Source of the DNA: an uncultured Prevotellaceae bacterium
Lineage (GTDB): Bacteria; Bacteroidota; Bacteroidia; Bacteroidales; Bacteroidaceae
Length of the DNA: 64,000 nucleotides
Assembly: GCA_902776195.1 (NCBI GenBank)
Contig: CACYPF010000001.1
Span: 62,001-126,000, forward strand
Direction of reading: 5' to 3'
In this document: in pieces, positions 9,533-17,472 of the stretch
Position numbering within the stretch: position 1 is the stretch's first letter
Layout of the letters: each line of letters begins with the position of its first letter
Translations under genes and position numbers: made by a program
The notes under the pieces: model-generated
Databases searched by the model: none
What the model was told of the DNA's origin: nothing
Seen by the model: the letters and a program-made list of their open reading frames with translations, nothing else

Positions 9533-9577
9533 ACTATAGGAACTATAGGTACTATAGTGACTATAGTGATTATAGTG
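9533..9577. repeat. Five tandem 9-bp repeats (ACTATAGTG-type)
   Basis: Five adjoining 9-base units (ACTATAGGA, ACTATAGGT, ACTATAGTG twice, ATTATAGTG). The last unit overlaps the nadE stop codon (9570-9572) and last codons, the rest fills the gap to dnaB. Such a run is prone to copy-number change; because it lies at and after the stop, changes would alter spacing and not the NadE protein. Confidence 0.9.
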
Positions 9578-11492
9578 CCTCACACTCTTTCAGCCACAGC
9601 GCACTGGAGGCATCACTCGGCATGCGCCAGTCACCTCGGGGCGAGAGGCTGACACTGCCCACCTTCGGACCGTCGGGCAGACAGGAGCGTTTGAACTGCT
9701 GGTTGAAGAAACGGCGACAGAAGGTAGTCAGCCACTTCTTGATGGTCTCCTTGTCGTATTTTTCCCCAAAGGCATGACGTGCCAGGAAGAATATCTTCGA
9801 GGGACGGAAACCGAAACGCAGGAAGTAATACAGGAAGAAGTCGTGCAACTCATACGGTCCCACCAGGTCTTCCGTCTTCTGCTTGATATTCCCATGCTCA
9901 TCGGCAGGGGTCAGCTCTGGTGATATGGGAGTGTCAATGATGTCCAGCAGGGTCTCGTTCTGTGCCTTGAACTGCGGGAGACCTGCCACATAACGGATCA
10001 GGTATTGTATCAGTGTCTTAGGGATGCTGGCATTGACACCATACATCGACATGTGATCTCCGTTATATGTCGCCCATCCGAGTGCCAGCTCAGAGAGGTC
10101 ACCGGTTCCCACCACCATGGCATTGAGCTGGTTGGCAAGGTCCATCAGGATCTGCGTTCTCTCCCGTGCCTGGGAGTTCTCATAAGTCACGTCATGTTTT
10201 TTCATATCATGACCGATATCCTCGAAATGCTGGGTCACTGCCTTGGCAATGGAGATCTCCATCTGCGAGATATTCAGGGTCTGCATGAGCGTCGTGGCAT
10301 TATCATGGGTACGGTCTGTCGTACCAAAGCCCGGCATGGTTACACCGACAATTCCTTTGCGGTCGAGTCCCAACTTGTCAAAGGTGCGGACACATACCAA
10401 CAAGGCAAGGGTGGAGTCCAGTCCACCGCTGATACCCACCACCACATGCTGGCAGTTGGTATGTACCAGGCGTTTGGCAAGACCTGCCGTCTGGATATTC
10501 AGTATCTCCTCACAGGTCGCAGCCATCTCTGCATCCTGCGGGATGAAGGGACGGGGATTGACAGAACGCAGCATCTTGAACTCTGGCAGTTCCACAGCCT
10601 TACATTCAACTACAACAGCTTTTGCTTCCCGTTGTGCATTAATAAAAGTAGAGTTCGTATGCCGCTCTGTCCGTAACCGTTCGACATCTATCTGAGTCAC
10701 CTGCATCTGTGGCTGCAGAGAAAAGCGCTCTCCCTCCGCAAGCAGGTGTCCATTCTCGAAAATCATGGCATTACCGCCATAGACGACATCCTGTGTTGAC
10801 TCACCGAAGCCACAGGAGGCATAGACATAGCCGCTAATGGTACGGGCACTCTGCTGGGATACCAAGGAGCGCAGGTAGTTATGCTTACCTATCAGCTCGT
10901 CACTGGCGGAGCAGTTAAGGATGATATCCGCACCAGCCATCGTCAGGTTGTTGCTGGGAGGCAACGGTGCCCACACATCCTCACAGATCTCTACACCGAA
11001 CTTCACACCATCAACGGTCTGGAACACTTTCGGCTCGGCAGACAGAAGGATATGGGTACCGGCGATGTAAAGGTCTGTCGGATTCAAGTCCTGAGCAGAG
11101 GCAAACCACCGTTTCTCATAGAACTCATTATAGTTGGGCAGATAGGTCTTGGGGACCAGTCCCAACAGACTGCCACTCTGGATGACCGCCGCACAGTTAA
11201 GCAACAGTCCTCCTGCCTGTACCGGCATACCTACCACACAGATAATATTCAACTTACGAGTGAAGTCCAACAGCATCATAAGACCCTCCTCTGCCTTGGT
11301 GAGCAACAACTGCTCCTTGAAGAGGTCCTGACAACTATAACCTGTGATTGCCATTTCCGGAAAACAGATGAGCTCAACACCCTCTCCTTCGGCGTTGGCA
11401 ATCAGTTTCTCCATCTCAAGTACGTTATACTCGACATCAGCTACTTTAACGGCAGGTACAGCGGCTGCCACGGTAATCAGTCCATGTTTCAT
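9570..11492 (-). CDS. nadE: Glutamine-dependent NAD+ synthetase
   Basis: This enzyme makes NAD+ from nicotinic acid adenine dinucleotide using ammonia released from glutamine. The 640-residue form is the fused type: an N-terminal nitrilase-like glutaminase domain (about residues 1-290, with 'CFPEMAITGYSC' for the Glu, and 'YASCGFGEST' for the nucleophilic Cys) and a C-terminal synthetase domain with the PP-loop 'GISGGLDSTLALLV'. 'GTGDLSELALGWATYNGDHMS' supports the assignment. It lies 26 bases downstream of queA in the same direction. Confidence 0.96.
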   Translation of the reverse strand: MKHGLITVAAAVPAVKVADVEYNVLEMEKLIANAEGEGVELICFPEMAITGYSCQDLFKEQLLLTKAEEGLMMLLDFTRKLNIICVVGMPVQAGGLLLNCAAVIQSGSLLGLVPKTYLPNYNEFYEKRWFASAQDLNPTDLYIAGTHILLSAEPKVFQTVDGVKFGVEICEDVWAPLPPSNNLTMAGADIILNCSASDELIGKHNYLRSLVSQQSARTISGYVYASCGFGESTQDVVYGGNAMIFENGHLLAEGERFSLQPQMQVTQIDVERLRTERHTNSTFINAQREAKAVVVECKAVELPEFKMLRSVNPRPFIPQDAEMAATCEEILNIQTAGLAKRLVHTNCQHVVVGISGGLDSTLALLVCVRTFDKLGLDRKGIVGVTMPGFGTTDRTHDNATTLMQTLNISQMEISIAKAVTQHFEDIGHDMKKHDVTYENSQARERTQILMDLANQLNAMVVGTGDLSELALGWATYNGDHMSMYGVNASIPKTLIQYLIRYVAGLPQFKAQNETLLDIIDTPISPELTPADEHGNIKQKTEDLVGPYELHDFFLYYFLRFGFRPSKIFFLARHAFGEKYDKETIKKWLTTFCRRFFNQQFKRSCLPDGPKVGSVSLSPRGDWRMPSDASSALWLKECEAL

Positions 11493-11518
11493 ATTTATTT
11501 GTTTTCGTTGTTTCGGTA

Positions 11519-12736
11519 TTATGGTATCAATAGCGACGAATCGCCATAGCTCAGGAAACGGAAGTCATGAGACAAGGCGTAATCGTAGATACACCGCCAA
11601 TTCCCCTTGACAAAGGCACTCACCAACAGCAATAGCGTGGACTGCGGCTGGTGGAAATTCGTCACGAGCATCTTCACAATCTTATAGTCATAGCCTGGGG
11701 CAATGATAATCTGCGTGGAGGAATGCAGCACCGTCAACGCATGACGGTCCATCCAGTCGAGCAAAGCATGCAGCACCACTACCACCGCTTCCTCCTTACC
11801 TTTTTCCTCATAGGGCTCCCACTGGTTCACATGCAACTGCTCCTCCGTCAGATCTGGATTCATCATCACTTTCAGTCCCATATAGTAAAGGCTCTCCAAC
11901 GTCCGCACACTGGTGGTACCAACAGCTATCGCCTCACCATTGTAGGCAATCAGCCGTTCGATGGTGTGACGACGTACGGCGATATACTCCGTATGCATAG
12001 GATGCTCACCTATCGTCTCACTCTTCACCGGACGGAACGTACCGGCACCCACATGCAGGGTGAGCTCTTCCCGCTCAATGCCATGGGCATCCAGATCGGC
12101 AAGAACCTTCTCCGTGAAATGCAGACCTGCTGTCGGAGCTGCCACGCTACCCTTGATTTTCGAGTAAACAGTCTGATAGGTAGTCTTGTCACTTTCCTGC
12201 GTCTCTCGATTCAGATAGGGAGGAATAGGCAGTTCGCCCACCGCATCGATAACCTCGGCAAAGGACACGTCACCATCCCACTCAAAACGGATGAGCTGAC
12301 TCGTGCCCACCTCACCAAGCCGCAAGGCCCTTAACTCTAACCTCTCACCTCTCACCTCTAATTTACGCCTCAGCACATTCCCCTCTTTCCATTTCTTCTG
12401 ATTACCCACTAAGCAGAGCCATGAGCAATGTCCACGCATCTGGAACATCTGCTCATAGTCGGCAGGCTCGTAAGGCTCCAACAGGAACACCTCTATCAAG
12501 GCACCCGTATCTTTGTGGAAATGCAGACGTGCCTGTATCACCTTCGTATTATTGAACACCATGAGGGCTTTAGAAGGTAAATACTTGGGAAGGTTGTAGA
12601 ACACATCCTCCCCTACTACACCTTTATTATATATAAGGAGTTTCGAGTGGTCACGCTCCGCCATCGGAAACTTCGCGATGCGGTCGTCCGCCAACTCGTA
12701 GTTATAATCACTGATATGTATCTCTTTTGTATCCAT
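11519..12736 (-). CDS. queA: tRNA queuosine synthesis S-adenosylmethionine:tRNA ribosyltransferase-isomerase
   Basis: QueA transfers and isomerises the ribosyl part of S-adenosylmethionine onto 7-aminomethyl-7-deazaguanine in tRNA, forming epoxyqueuosine. 'DYNYELADDRIAKFPMAERDHSKLL', 'SVAAPTAGLHFTEKVL' and 'LHVGAGTFRPVKSE' are family motifs. At 405 residues it is longer than the usual ~345. Part of the excess lies around residues 120-140, where the peptide 'KLEVRGERLELRALR' is encoded by a CTCTCACCT-type repeat also present in non-coding DNA at 38.8 kb. A good promoter lies 20 bases upstream; nadE follows. Confidence 0.95.
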   Translation of the reverse strand: MDTKEIHISDYNYELADDRIAKFPMAERDHSKLLIYNKGVVGEDVFYNLPKYLPSKALMVFNNTKVIQARLHFHKDTGALIEVFLLEPYEPADYEQMFQMRGHCSWLCLVGNQKKWKEGNVLRRKLEVRGERLELRALRLGEVGTSQLIRFEWDGDVSFAEVIDAVGELPIPPYLNRETQESDKTTYQTVYSKIKGSVAAPTAGLHFTEKVLADLDAHGIEREELTLHVGAGTFRPVKSETIGEHPMHTEYIAVRRHTIERLIAYNGEAIAVGTTSVRTLESLYYMGLKVMMNPDLTEEQLHVNQWEPYEEKGKEEAVVVVLHALLDWMDRHALTVLHSSTQIIIAPGYDYKIVKMLVTNFHQPQSTLLLLVSAFVKGNWRCIYDYALSHDFRFLSYGDSSLLIP

Positions 12737-12755
12737 AAAAAACGCAAAGCGTTGA

Positions 12756-12786
12756 CAAAGGTACGATTAAGTGAGCAAAAAACAAA
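12756..12786 (-). promoter_or_regulatory. Bacteroidota-type promoter of queA
   Basis: On the minus strand TTTG (12783-12786) is followed after 19 bases by TACCTTTG (12756-12763), matching the phylum's -33 TTTG / -7 TAnnTTTG consensus. It lies just upstream of the queA start. Confidence 0.8.
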
Positions 12787-12819
12787 ATAAATTCATTTAT
12801 TTTTTTCTTTCGAACGCAA

Positions 12820-12844
12820 GTACCTTAAACGAAGTTAAAGGTAC
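12820..12844. repeat. Inverted repeat upstream of the queA promoter
   Basis: Arms GTACCTTAAAC (12820-12830) and GTTAAAGGTAC (12834-12844) match at 10 of 11 positions around a GAA centre. There is no U-run beside it, so an operator or processing site is more likely than a terminator. No function can be assigned. Confidence 0.6.
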
Positions 12845-12885
12845 AAAGAAGAAAGTAAAAATAATTAATTTGCAATTATTCCATC

Positions 12886-12916
12886 GAAAAGGGGGCACAT
12901 CCTAAGACGTGCCCCC
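12886..12916 (-). terminator. Intrinsic terminator of the subtilase/dockerin operon
   Basis: Perfect 8-bp GC-rich stem GGGGGCAC / GTGCCCCC (12891-12898, 12909-12916) followed on the minus strand by TTTTC. It lies 44 bases after the last gene of the operon. Confidence 0.88.
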
Positions 12917-12959
12917 ACTTGCTATGTAAAGTAAATCTATTTTATAGGCGTAAACTTTA

Positions 12960-13604
12960 TTATTTAACAATCACTTTCTTGTTGTTGATGATATATACAC
13001 CCTTAGCAAGTCCTTCTACAGAAGTAGCGTTCTTACGAATCTGGTTACCCTTCAGGTCATAAACAGTTGCTGGCTTCTCTGCGGAAATCTCGTTGATGCC
13101 AGAAGTTGAGGAAATTGTAAATTCCACATCAGCAGGATAAAACTGATCTGCTGCAGCTGTTGAAAGCACGATTCCTGAAATTTTACCAGTACCACCAGCG
13201 AAATCAGAAGCAGCTACAACCTTTACTGTTACAATTGTACCTTCATGGCCGCTGTAAATTTTATTCTGAGTAGAGAAAGAAAGCATCTTGTAAGTTCCAG
13301 GAGTAGATTGTTCTGCTATTTCCAAAGAATGTGGTCCCTTTCTACCTGTATCACCACGAGATAACTCTACATCCAAATAAGTATCACCATCTTCTTCAAA
13401 TGTAGCGACTTTTAAACCCGTTGGCAAAGTTAAAAGGAACTCAAAACCAGAGATCTCATCAGTATTCACCATCTCAATCTCAATGGTACCTTCCCCACCT
13501 GGTTTAACCTCAATGTTTGATGCTTTCAAGACATTGTCTGCATACATCCCACTCGCCATGGCAAGCAACATGCCCATAAGTAAAAGTTTTTTCATTTCAA
13601 TCAA
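12960..13604 (-). CDS. Exported cohesin-like module with T9SS C-terminal tail
   Basis: A 214-residue protein. The signal peptide is residues ~1-22 ('LLAMASGMYAD'). Residues ~25-160 form a single beta-rich module with the cohesin/CBM-fold pattern: 'VKPGGEGTIEIEMVNTDEI', 'GFEFLLTLPTGLK', then 'GTIVTVKVVA'. The C-terminus 'VYDLKGNQIRKN' ... 'KGVYIINNKKVIVK' is a T9SS sorting tail, which is removed during export in this phylum. It is the last gene of a four-gene operon, 35 bases after the preceding stop. A role as a small surface adaptor is inference; sequence similarity to true cellulosomal cohesins is weak by eye. Confidence 0.65.
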   Translation of the reverse strand: MIEMKKLLLMGMLLAMASGMYADNVLKASNIEVKPGGEGTIEIEMVNTDEISGFEFLLTLPTGLKVATFEEDGDTYLDVELSRGDTGRKGPHSLEIAEQSTPGTYKMLSFSTQNKIYSGHEGTIVTVKVVAASDFAGGTGKISGIVLSTAAADQFYPADVEFTISSTSGINEISAEKPATVYDLKGNQIRKNATSVEGLAKGVYIINNKKVIVK

Positions 13605-13639
13605 TTTTAATTGTTATTAATAATATACACATTTTCTAT

Positions 13640-14815
13640 TTAATAAGCTTCATTGTCACTAAAGTCAAAGGAACGGCTGCCTGAAGACATAATGATATTC
13701 ACTACATTGACAATGTCTGTAACGTTGACCTGTCCGTCACCATTCACGTCAGAAGGCTCAAACTGGAATTTTGAAGAAGGCTTTCCTAATATATAGTTTA
13801 CCATCTCTACAATATCAGAAACATTCACTCTTGTATCACCATTAGCATCGCCAGGAATGAAGTCAGGTCCTTCGATCGTCAGTTTTCCTGCCACATAGCT
13901 GATCTCATAGTTCTGGGCATCCGCCCCTTTGACGGTAATCTCATACACACCAGGAGCACTATTGGAGGTTGCCGTCGTAGAGAACTTGGGAAGCAAGTTC
14001 AACACCCAATCCCCCTCACCATTTTTAAAGCCCTCATAGGTTGCTTCGAATGTCGGAAGAAAGTCCCCCTGCTTGATGGTATAATCATTTGCCTTAATGG
14101 TCAGAGGAGCCTTCGTAATAGTCATTGTACCAGGAATAATGGTCACAGAGGTATTGGTATAGCTTCCTCCCCATGCTTCGATTGGATAAGTTCCAACGGG
14201 GTCATAGAGCCAAGCATTACAGTACATATCTGGTTCACCATCCAGTTCACCACCTTCGACGGTATACTCAAATTTAGGATTCTCATCCCCATACTGACGA
14301 CTGCAATCCTTGATGCGAATGATCGATGACTCTACGACGGTAATAGTAAAAGGCAATTCTGAAAAAGTAATACCCGTACCATCTGCCTTCGACAATTTCA
14401 CATTACGCAAATAGGCTGTCAGACTACCCAATGGCACACGATCCTCTATCGATATATTAAATCCCATTATCGGTCCGGAATTTCCTTTGATAGGAACTCC
14501 TGTCATAGAAGCAGCCAAGAAACGATAGCATCCTTTGTCTAACTGATTCTCTGAGAGTGTAGTACTTTCGGATATACGGTCCTCATATTTCCACCATCCA
14601 CCTAAAAAAACGCCGTCAGGTAAATATAAGTCATACTGGAAAGCTACATATTCTGCATCATTATTCAGTTCTATTTCAACATAATTCCAATTGCCTTTGG
14701 TGATTCTCACGTCTTTGACGACAATATTATCAGCAGCCGATACCATACTTGCTACCGACATCCAACAGATTGTCATGATGAGTCTGATTGTTTGCATATC
14801 CATAATCCTCCTCAT
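13640..14815 (-). CDS. Exported protein: cohesin-like module, MBG-like repeats, C-terminal dockerin
   Basis: A 391-residue protein with a signal peptide ('MSVASMVSAAD'). Order of parts: a cohesin-like module (~28-165, 'FQYDLYLPDGVFLGG'), MBG-type beta repeats (~170-315, with 'RQYGDENPKFEY' and 'LTIKANDYTIKQGDFLPTF'), and a dockerin-like pair of calcium loops at the end (first loop 'GDANGDTRVNVSDIV', second 'DVNGDGQVNVTDIV'). Unlike its operon neighbours it has no T9SS tail; it ends shortly after the dockerin. It overlaps the upstream stop by four bases, so translation is coupled. It might be held at the surface by a cohesin-like partner from the same operon; that is inference. Confidence 0.68.
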   Translation of the reverse strand: MRRIMDMQTIRLIMTICWMSVASMVSAADNIVVKDVRITKGNWNYVEIELNNDAEYVAFQYDLYLPDGVFLGGWWKYEDRISESTTLSENQLDKGCYRFLAASMTGVPIKGNSGPIMGFNISIEDRVPLGSLTAYLRNVKLSKADGTGITFSELPFTITVVESSIIRIKDCSRQYGDENPKFEYTVEGGELDGEPDMYCNAWLYDPVGTYPIEAWGGSYTNTSVTIIPGTMTITKAPLTIKANDYTIKQGDFLPTFEATYEGFKNGEGDWVLNLLPKFSTTATSNSAPGVYEITVKGADAQNYEISYVAGKLTIEGPDFIPGDANGDTRVNVSDIVEMVNYILGKPSSKFQFEPSDVNGDGQVNVTDIVNVVNIIMSSGSRSFDFSDNEAY

Positions 14816-17472
14816 TTGATCATCACTTTCTTACCATTAATAATATAAACACCCTTGGCTAACTGACCTTGATGTTTCTCCACTCTACGACCTGACAGGT
14901 CATAGATGGTTTTCTTCTCTTGCTCAGTCACCATAGCGTCTATCCCCGTAGTCATATCCATCGTCTCACATCCGAAGAATGTTTTCTTACCTGCAGGAGT
15001 CACAAAGAGGATATTACTGAGTGTGACATTGCCTTGGCATGACTTAGACAAGCCTATCTCCAACAGACCAGTGTCCACATTGGACAGTGTCTCATTCTCC
15101 ATAGAGACACCAACGACCATATAACGGTTCTTGCCAGTCTTCACATACTGTACCAAGTGATGGAGAGTCCCATCCGTCAAGTCTGCCTTCGTGACTTCCA
15201 CACCCTCTGGCACCTCCATCTCAAACTGGAATGCCGTAAACCGCTCAGCATGGTTGACACCCATTCTGAAGCCATTATCGCATGCCATCAGTTTAGCACT
15301 TTCATCTTCTGTCTCACCGTCAGTAGCACTGATAGAAAAATCCTTCATGAGCATTCTTGAACCAGCGGTATCTCCAGAGTTGGCAAGAATCATGTTAATG
15401 GCAAGCGTCACATCGAAGACATCAATCACACCATCACCATTCAGATCCGCATTCTTGAACACAAATGTTTCCGTTTGAATCTGCAGAATATGGTTGATCA
15501 TCGTCACCACATCAGCGACATCTACCAAACCGTCCGCATTGACATCACCAGAGATGAGGTCTGCGACATTGAAAGGATATTGCAATGTCTCACCGCCAAT
15601 GTATTTGCCGGCATACTTGTTCGCCATCTTCGCCGTTCCAAGGATGATATTCTTGATGGTGATCTCATACGCTCCTTTAGGAACCTCACCCTTGACAGGC
15701 ATCAGTTGCAGTGTCATGAACTTACCCGTGCCTGGGGCAATACTCCCATCAGTGAGAAAATAGGCTAACACACGAATTGTACTGGCATCTATCTGTTCTG
15801 TCGATACTGTCATCCCCTTTGCCATATCCTCGGGGGTACAGAAACCCTCAAAGGTTTTATAAAGGTCATTGGGATAGACCATATCGAACTGGACACCCTT
15901 GACGGCATCATAAGTATCCAAAGAAACATCAATGGAGAGATTGTCTGAGGGACCGACGGCTTGCACCTCTGCCTTCAAGTAGTTGGGAGCAAATCTGCTT
16001 CCATGTACTTTCACCTCCTTCATTCGCATTCCCGGGTCATTACTGTGAATCTGCATGACAGCACCATCAAAGGATTTCTCCTCTATGCTGTTATAGCGTA
16101 CAGTAATATATTGAGAGCTTCCAGGCTGCAACACAATAGGCAGGTTCTCATCCACAGAGAAATTCTCATTAGTGAAAGTCACACGACTAATAGTCAACGG
16201 TGCCTGTCCCTGATTAGAATAATAGTAAGTACTAATACAATCCTGTGTCACGGGAACATCACCAAACCATAGTTCCTCATCACCTTGGATATAGGGACAT
16301 ACGATGTTGACATATCCGCCAACAGCATTCGACAACACATTCTCCACTACGTTATTGATCGTGGCAGAGAGTATCGCCTTGGAGGGCTCAAGGACGGTAC
16401 CCTCACGACCAATCAGCTTCACCTTGAAGGTACCAATCACTCCCGCATTACCTTTAAACGGTTTATCTTGGGGAGAGTAGACAAGAATGCGAAGATGGTT
16501 TCCGTCCAACGAAACAGCTGCCTGATGGTCTTCCTTGCGGTTAGAGAGGGCAAAGCTACCATCGACATACTGCAAAGAAGACGGCATGTCAAACTCTACC
16601 TGATAACCACTGACGGCATCGTCGTTCTTCATCGTCAGATTAATAGTCACATTCTCATCGGAAGCACCGCTTGCCGGCTCTACCGTCAGAACATTGGCGA
16701 CAAAGGCATCACCTTTCAGGCGTATTGTATTCATGGTAGCAGGACTATTGCACAGAATAGTCATGGTCTGATTAAACTCACCACGCTTCTTCGGTGTGCA
16801 TTTCACATCGAAAACACCATAGCAACCTGGTTCTACCACTAAAGGATACGAAGTTGGGGAAGAGAAGGCTGTGACATCACTAAATTGAATTCCAGTGATA
16901 ATCAAGTTCTCATTACCCCGGTTTTCCAATCCAAGACCATATATATATTCCTCTCCTATACTCACTTTGCCGAAGTCCATCTCGTCTTGGTAGAAATAGG
17001 CATAAGCACCACGGATATCAATGCTTTCGTAGGCAGTAGCGCCAGACAACTCACTACCCGTGGGACTGGTAAGTGTCACCTTCACCTGCTCCAAGTCATA
17101 AATGCCAGGCTGCGATCCAAGCTTCACCTTGAAACTCGCCACCTCACCACTATTACCACTGATTGCCGCCATCGTCAGAGAATAGACGAAAAGATTCAAG
17201 ACACCGTCTTTGTAGCCTACCGTCACCTGATGACCTGGACAGCGACTTCCAGCAGTACCAGACCCTTCCACAACAGAAAGGATTGTATTATCAATAGGAA
17301 TACTCAGTTGCAAAGAGGACACCACGTCTGTATTCTTCATACTGACGCTGACGGTCACCTCACCACCTGCATTCCCTTGAATAGCAGAGATGCCAACCTC
17401 GTTGTCAGCCTGTGCTCTCATGCCAAAGCACAAAAGCACAGACAGCAACATCAGTTTCATTACATCGTTCAT
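14812..17472 (-). CDS. Large exported multi-cohesin-like protein with dockerin and T9SS tail
   Basis: An 886-residue protein with a signal peptide ending 'GMRAQAD'. At least four cohesin-like beta modules can be read (starting near residues 25, 270 and 500, and again after ~700), each with a 'V.V.M.N.D.V.G.Q' strand pattern. ASH/HYDIN-like domains separate them ('LTISRVTFTNENFSVDENLP', 'ITGIQFSDVTAFSSP'). A dockerin-like pair sits at ~640-698 ('GDVNADGLVDVADVV', 'DLNGDGVIDVFDVT'). The tail 'IYDLSGRRVEKHQG' ... 'KGVYIINGKKVMIK' is a T9SS sorting signal. The start overlaps the subtilase stop (ATGA) and its own stop overlaps the next start in the same way. Its architecture resembles a scaffold; binding partners are unknown. 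Confidence 0.68.
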   Translation of the reverse strand: MNDVMKLMLLSVLLCFGMRAQADNEVGISAIQGNAGGEVTVSVSMKNTDVVSSLQLSIPIDNTILSVVEGSGTAGSRCPGHQVTVGYKDGVLNLFVYSLTMAAISGNSGEVASFKVKLGSQPGIYDLEQVKVTLTSPTGSELSGATAYESIDIRGAYAYFYQDEMDFGKVSIGEEYIYGLGLENRGNENLIITGIQFSDVTAFSSPTSYPLVVEPGCYGVFDVKCTPKKRGEFNQTMTILCNSPATMNTIRLKGDAFVANVLTVEPASGASDENVTINLTMKNDDAVSGYQVEFDMPSSLQYVDGSFALSNRKEDHQAAVSLDGNHLRILVYSPQDKPFKGNAGVIGTFKVKLIGREGTVLEPSKAILSATINNVVENVLSNAVGGYVNIVCPYIQGDEELWFGDVPVTQDCISTYYYSNQGQAPLTISRVTFTNENFSVDENLPIVLQPGSSQYITVRYNSIEEKSFDGAVMQIHSNDPGMRMKEVKVHGSRFAPNYLKAEVQAVGPSDNLSIDVSLDTYDAVKGVQFDMVYPNDLYKTFEGFCTPEDMAKGMTVSTEQIDASTIRVLAYFLTDGSIAPGTGKFMTLQLMPVKGEVPKGAYEITIKNIILGTAKMANKYAGKYIGGETLQYPFNVADLISGDVNADGLVDVADVVTMINHILQIQTETFVFKNADLNGDGVIDVFDVTLAINMILANSGDTAGSRMLMKDFSISATDGETEDESAKLMACDNGFRMGVNHAERFTAFQFEMEVPEGVEVTKADLTDGTLHHLVQYVKTGKNRYMVVGVSMENETLSNVDTGLLEIGLSKSCQGNVTLSNILFVTPAGKKTFFGCETMDMTTGIDAMVTEQEKKTIYDLSGRRVEKHQGQLAKGVYIINGKKVMIK

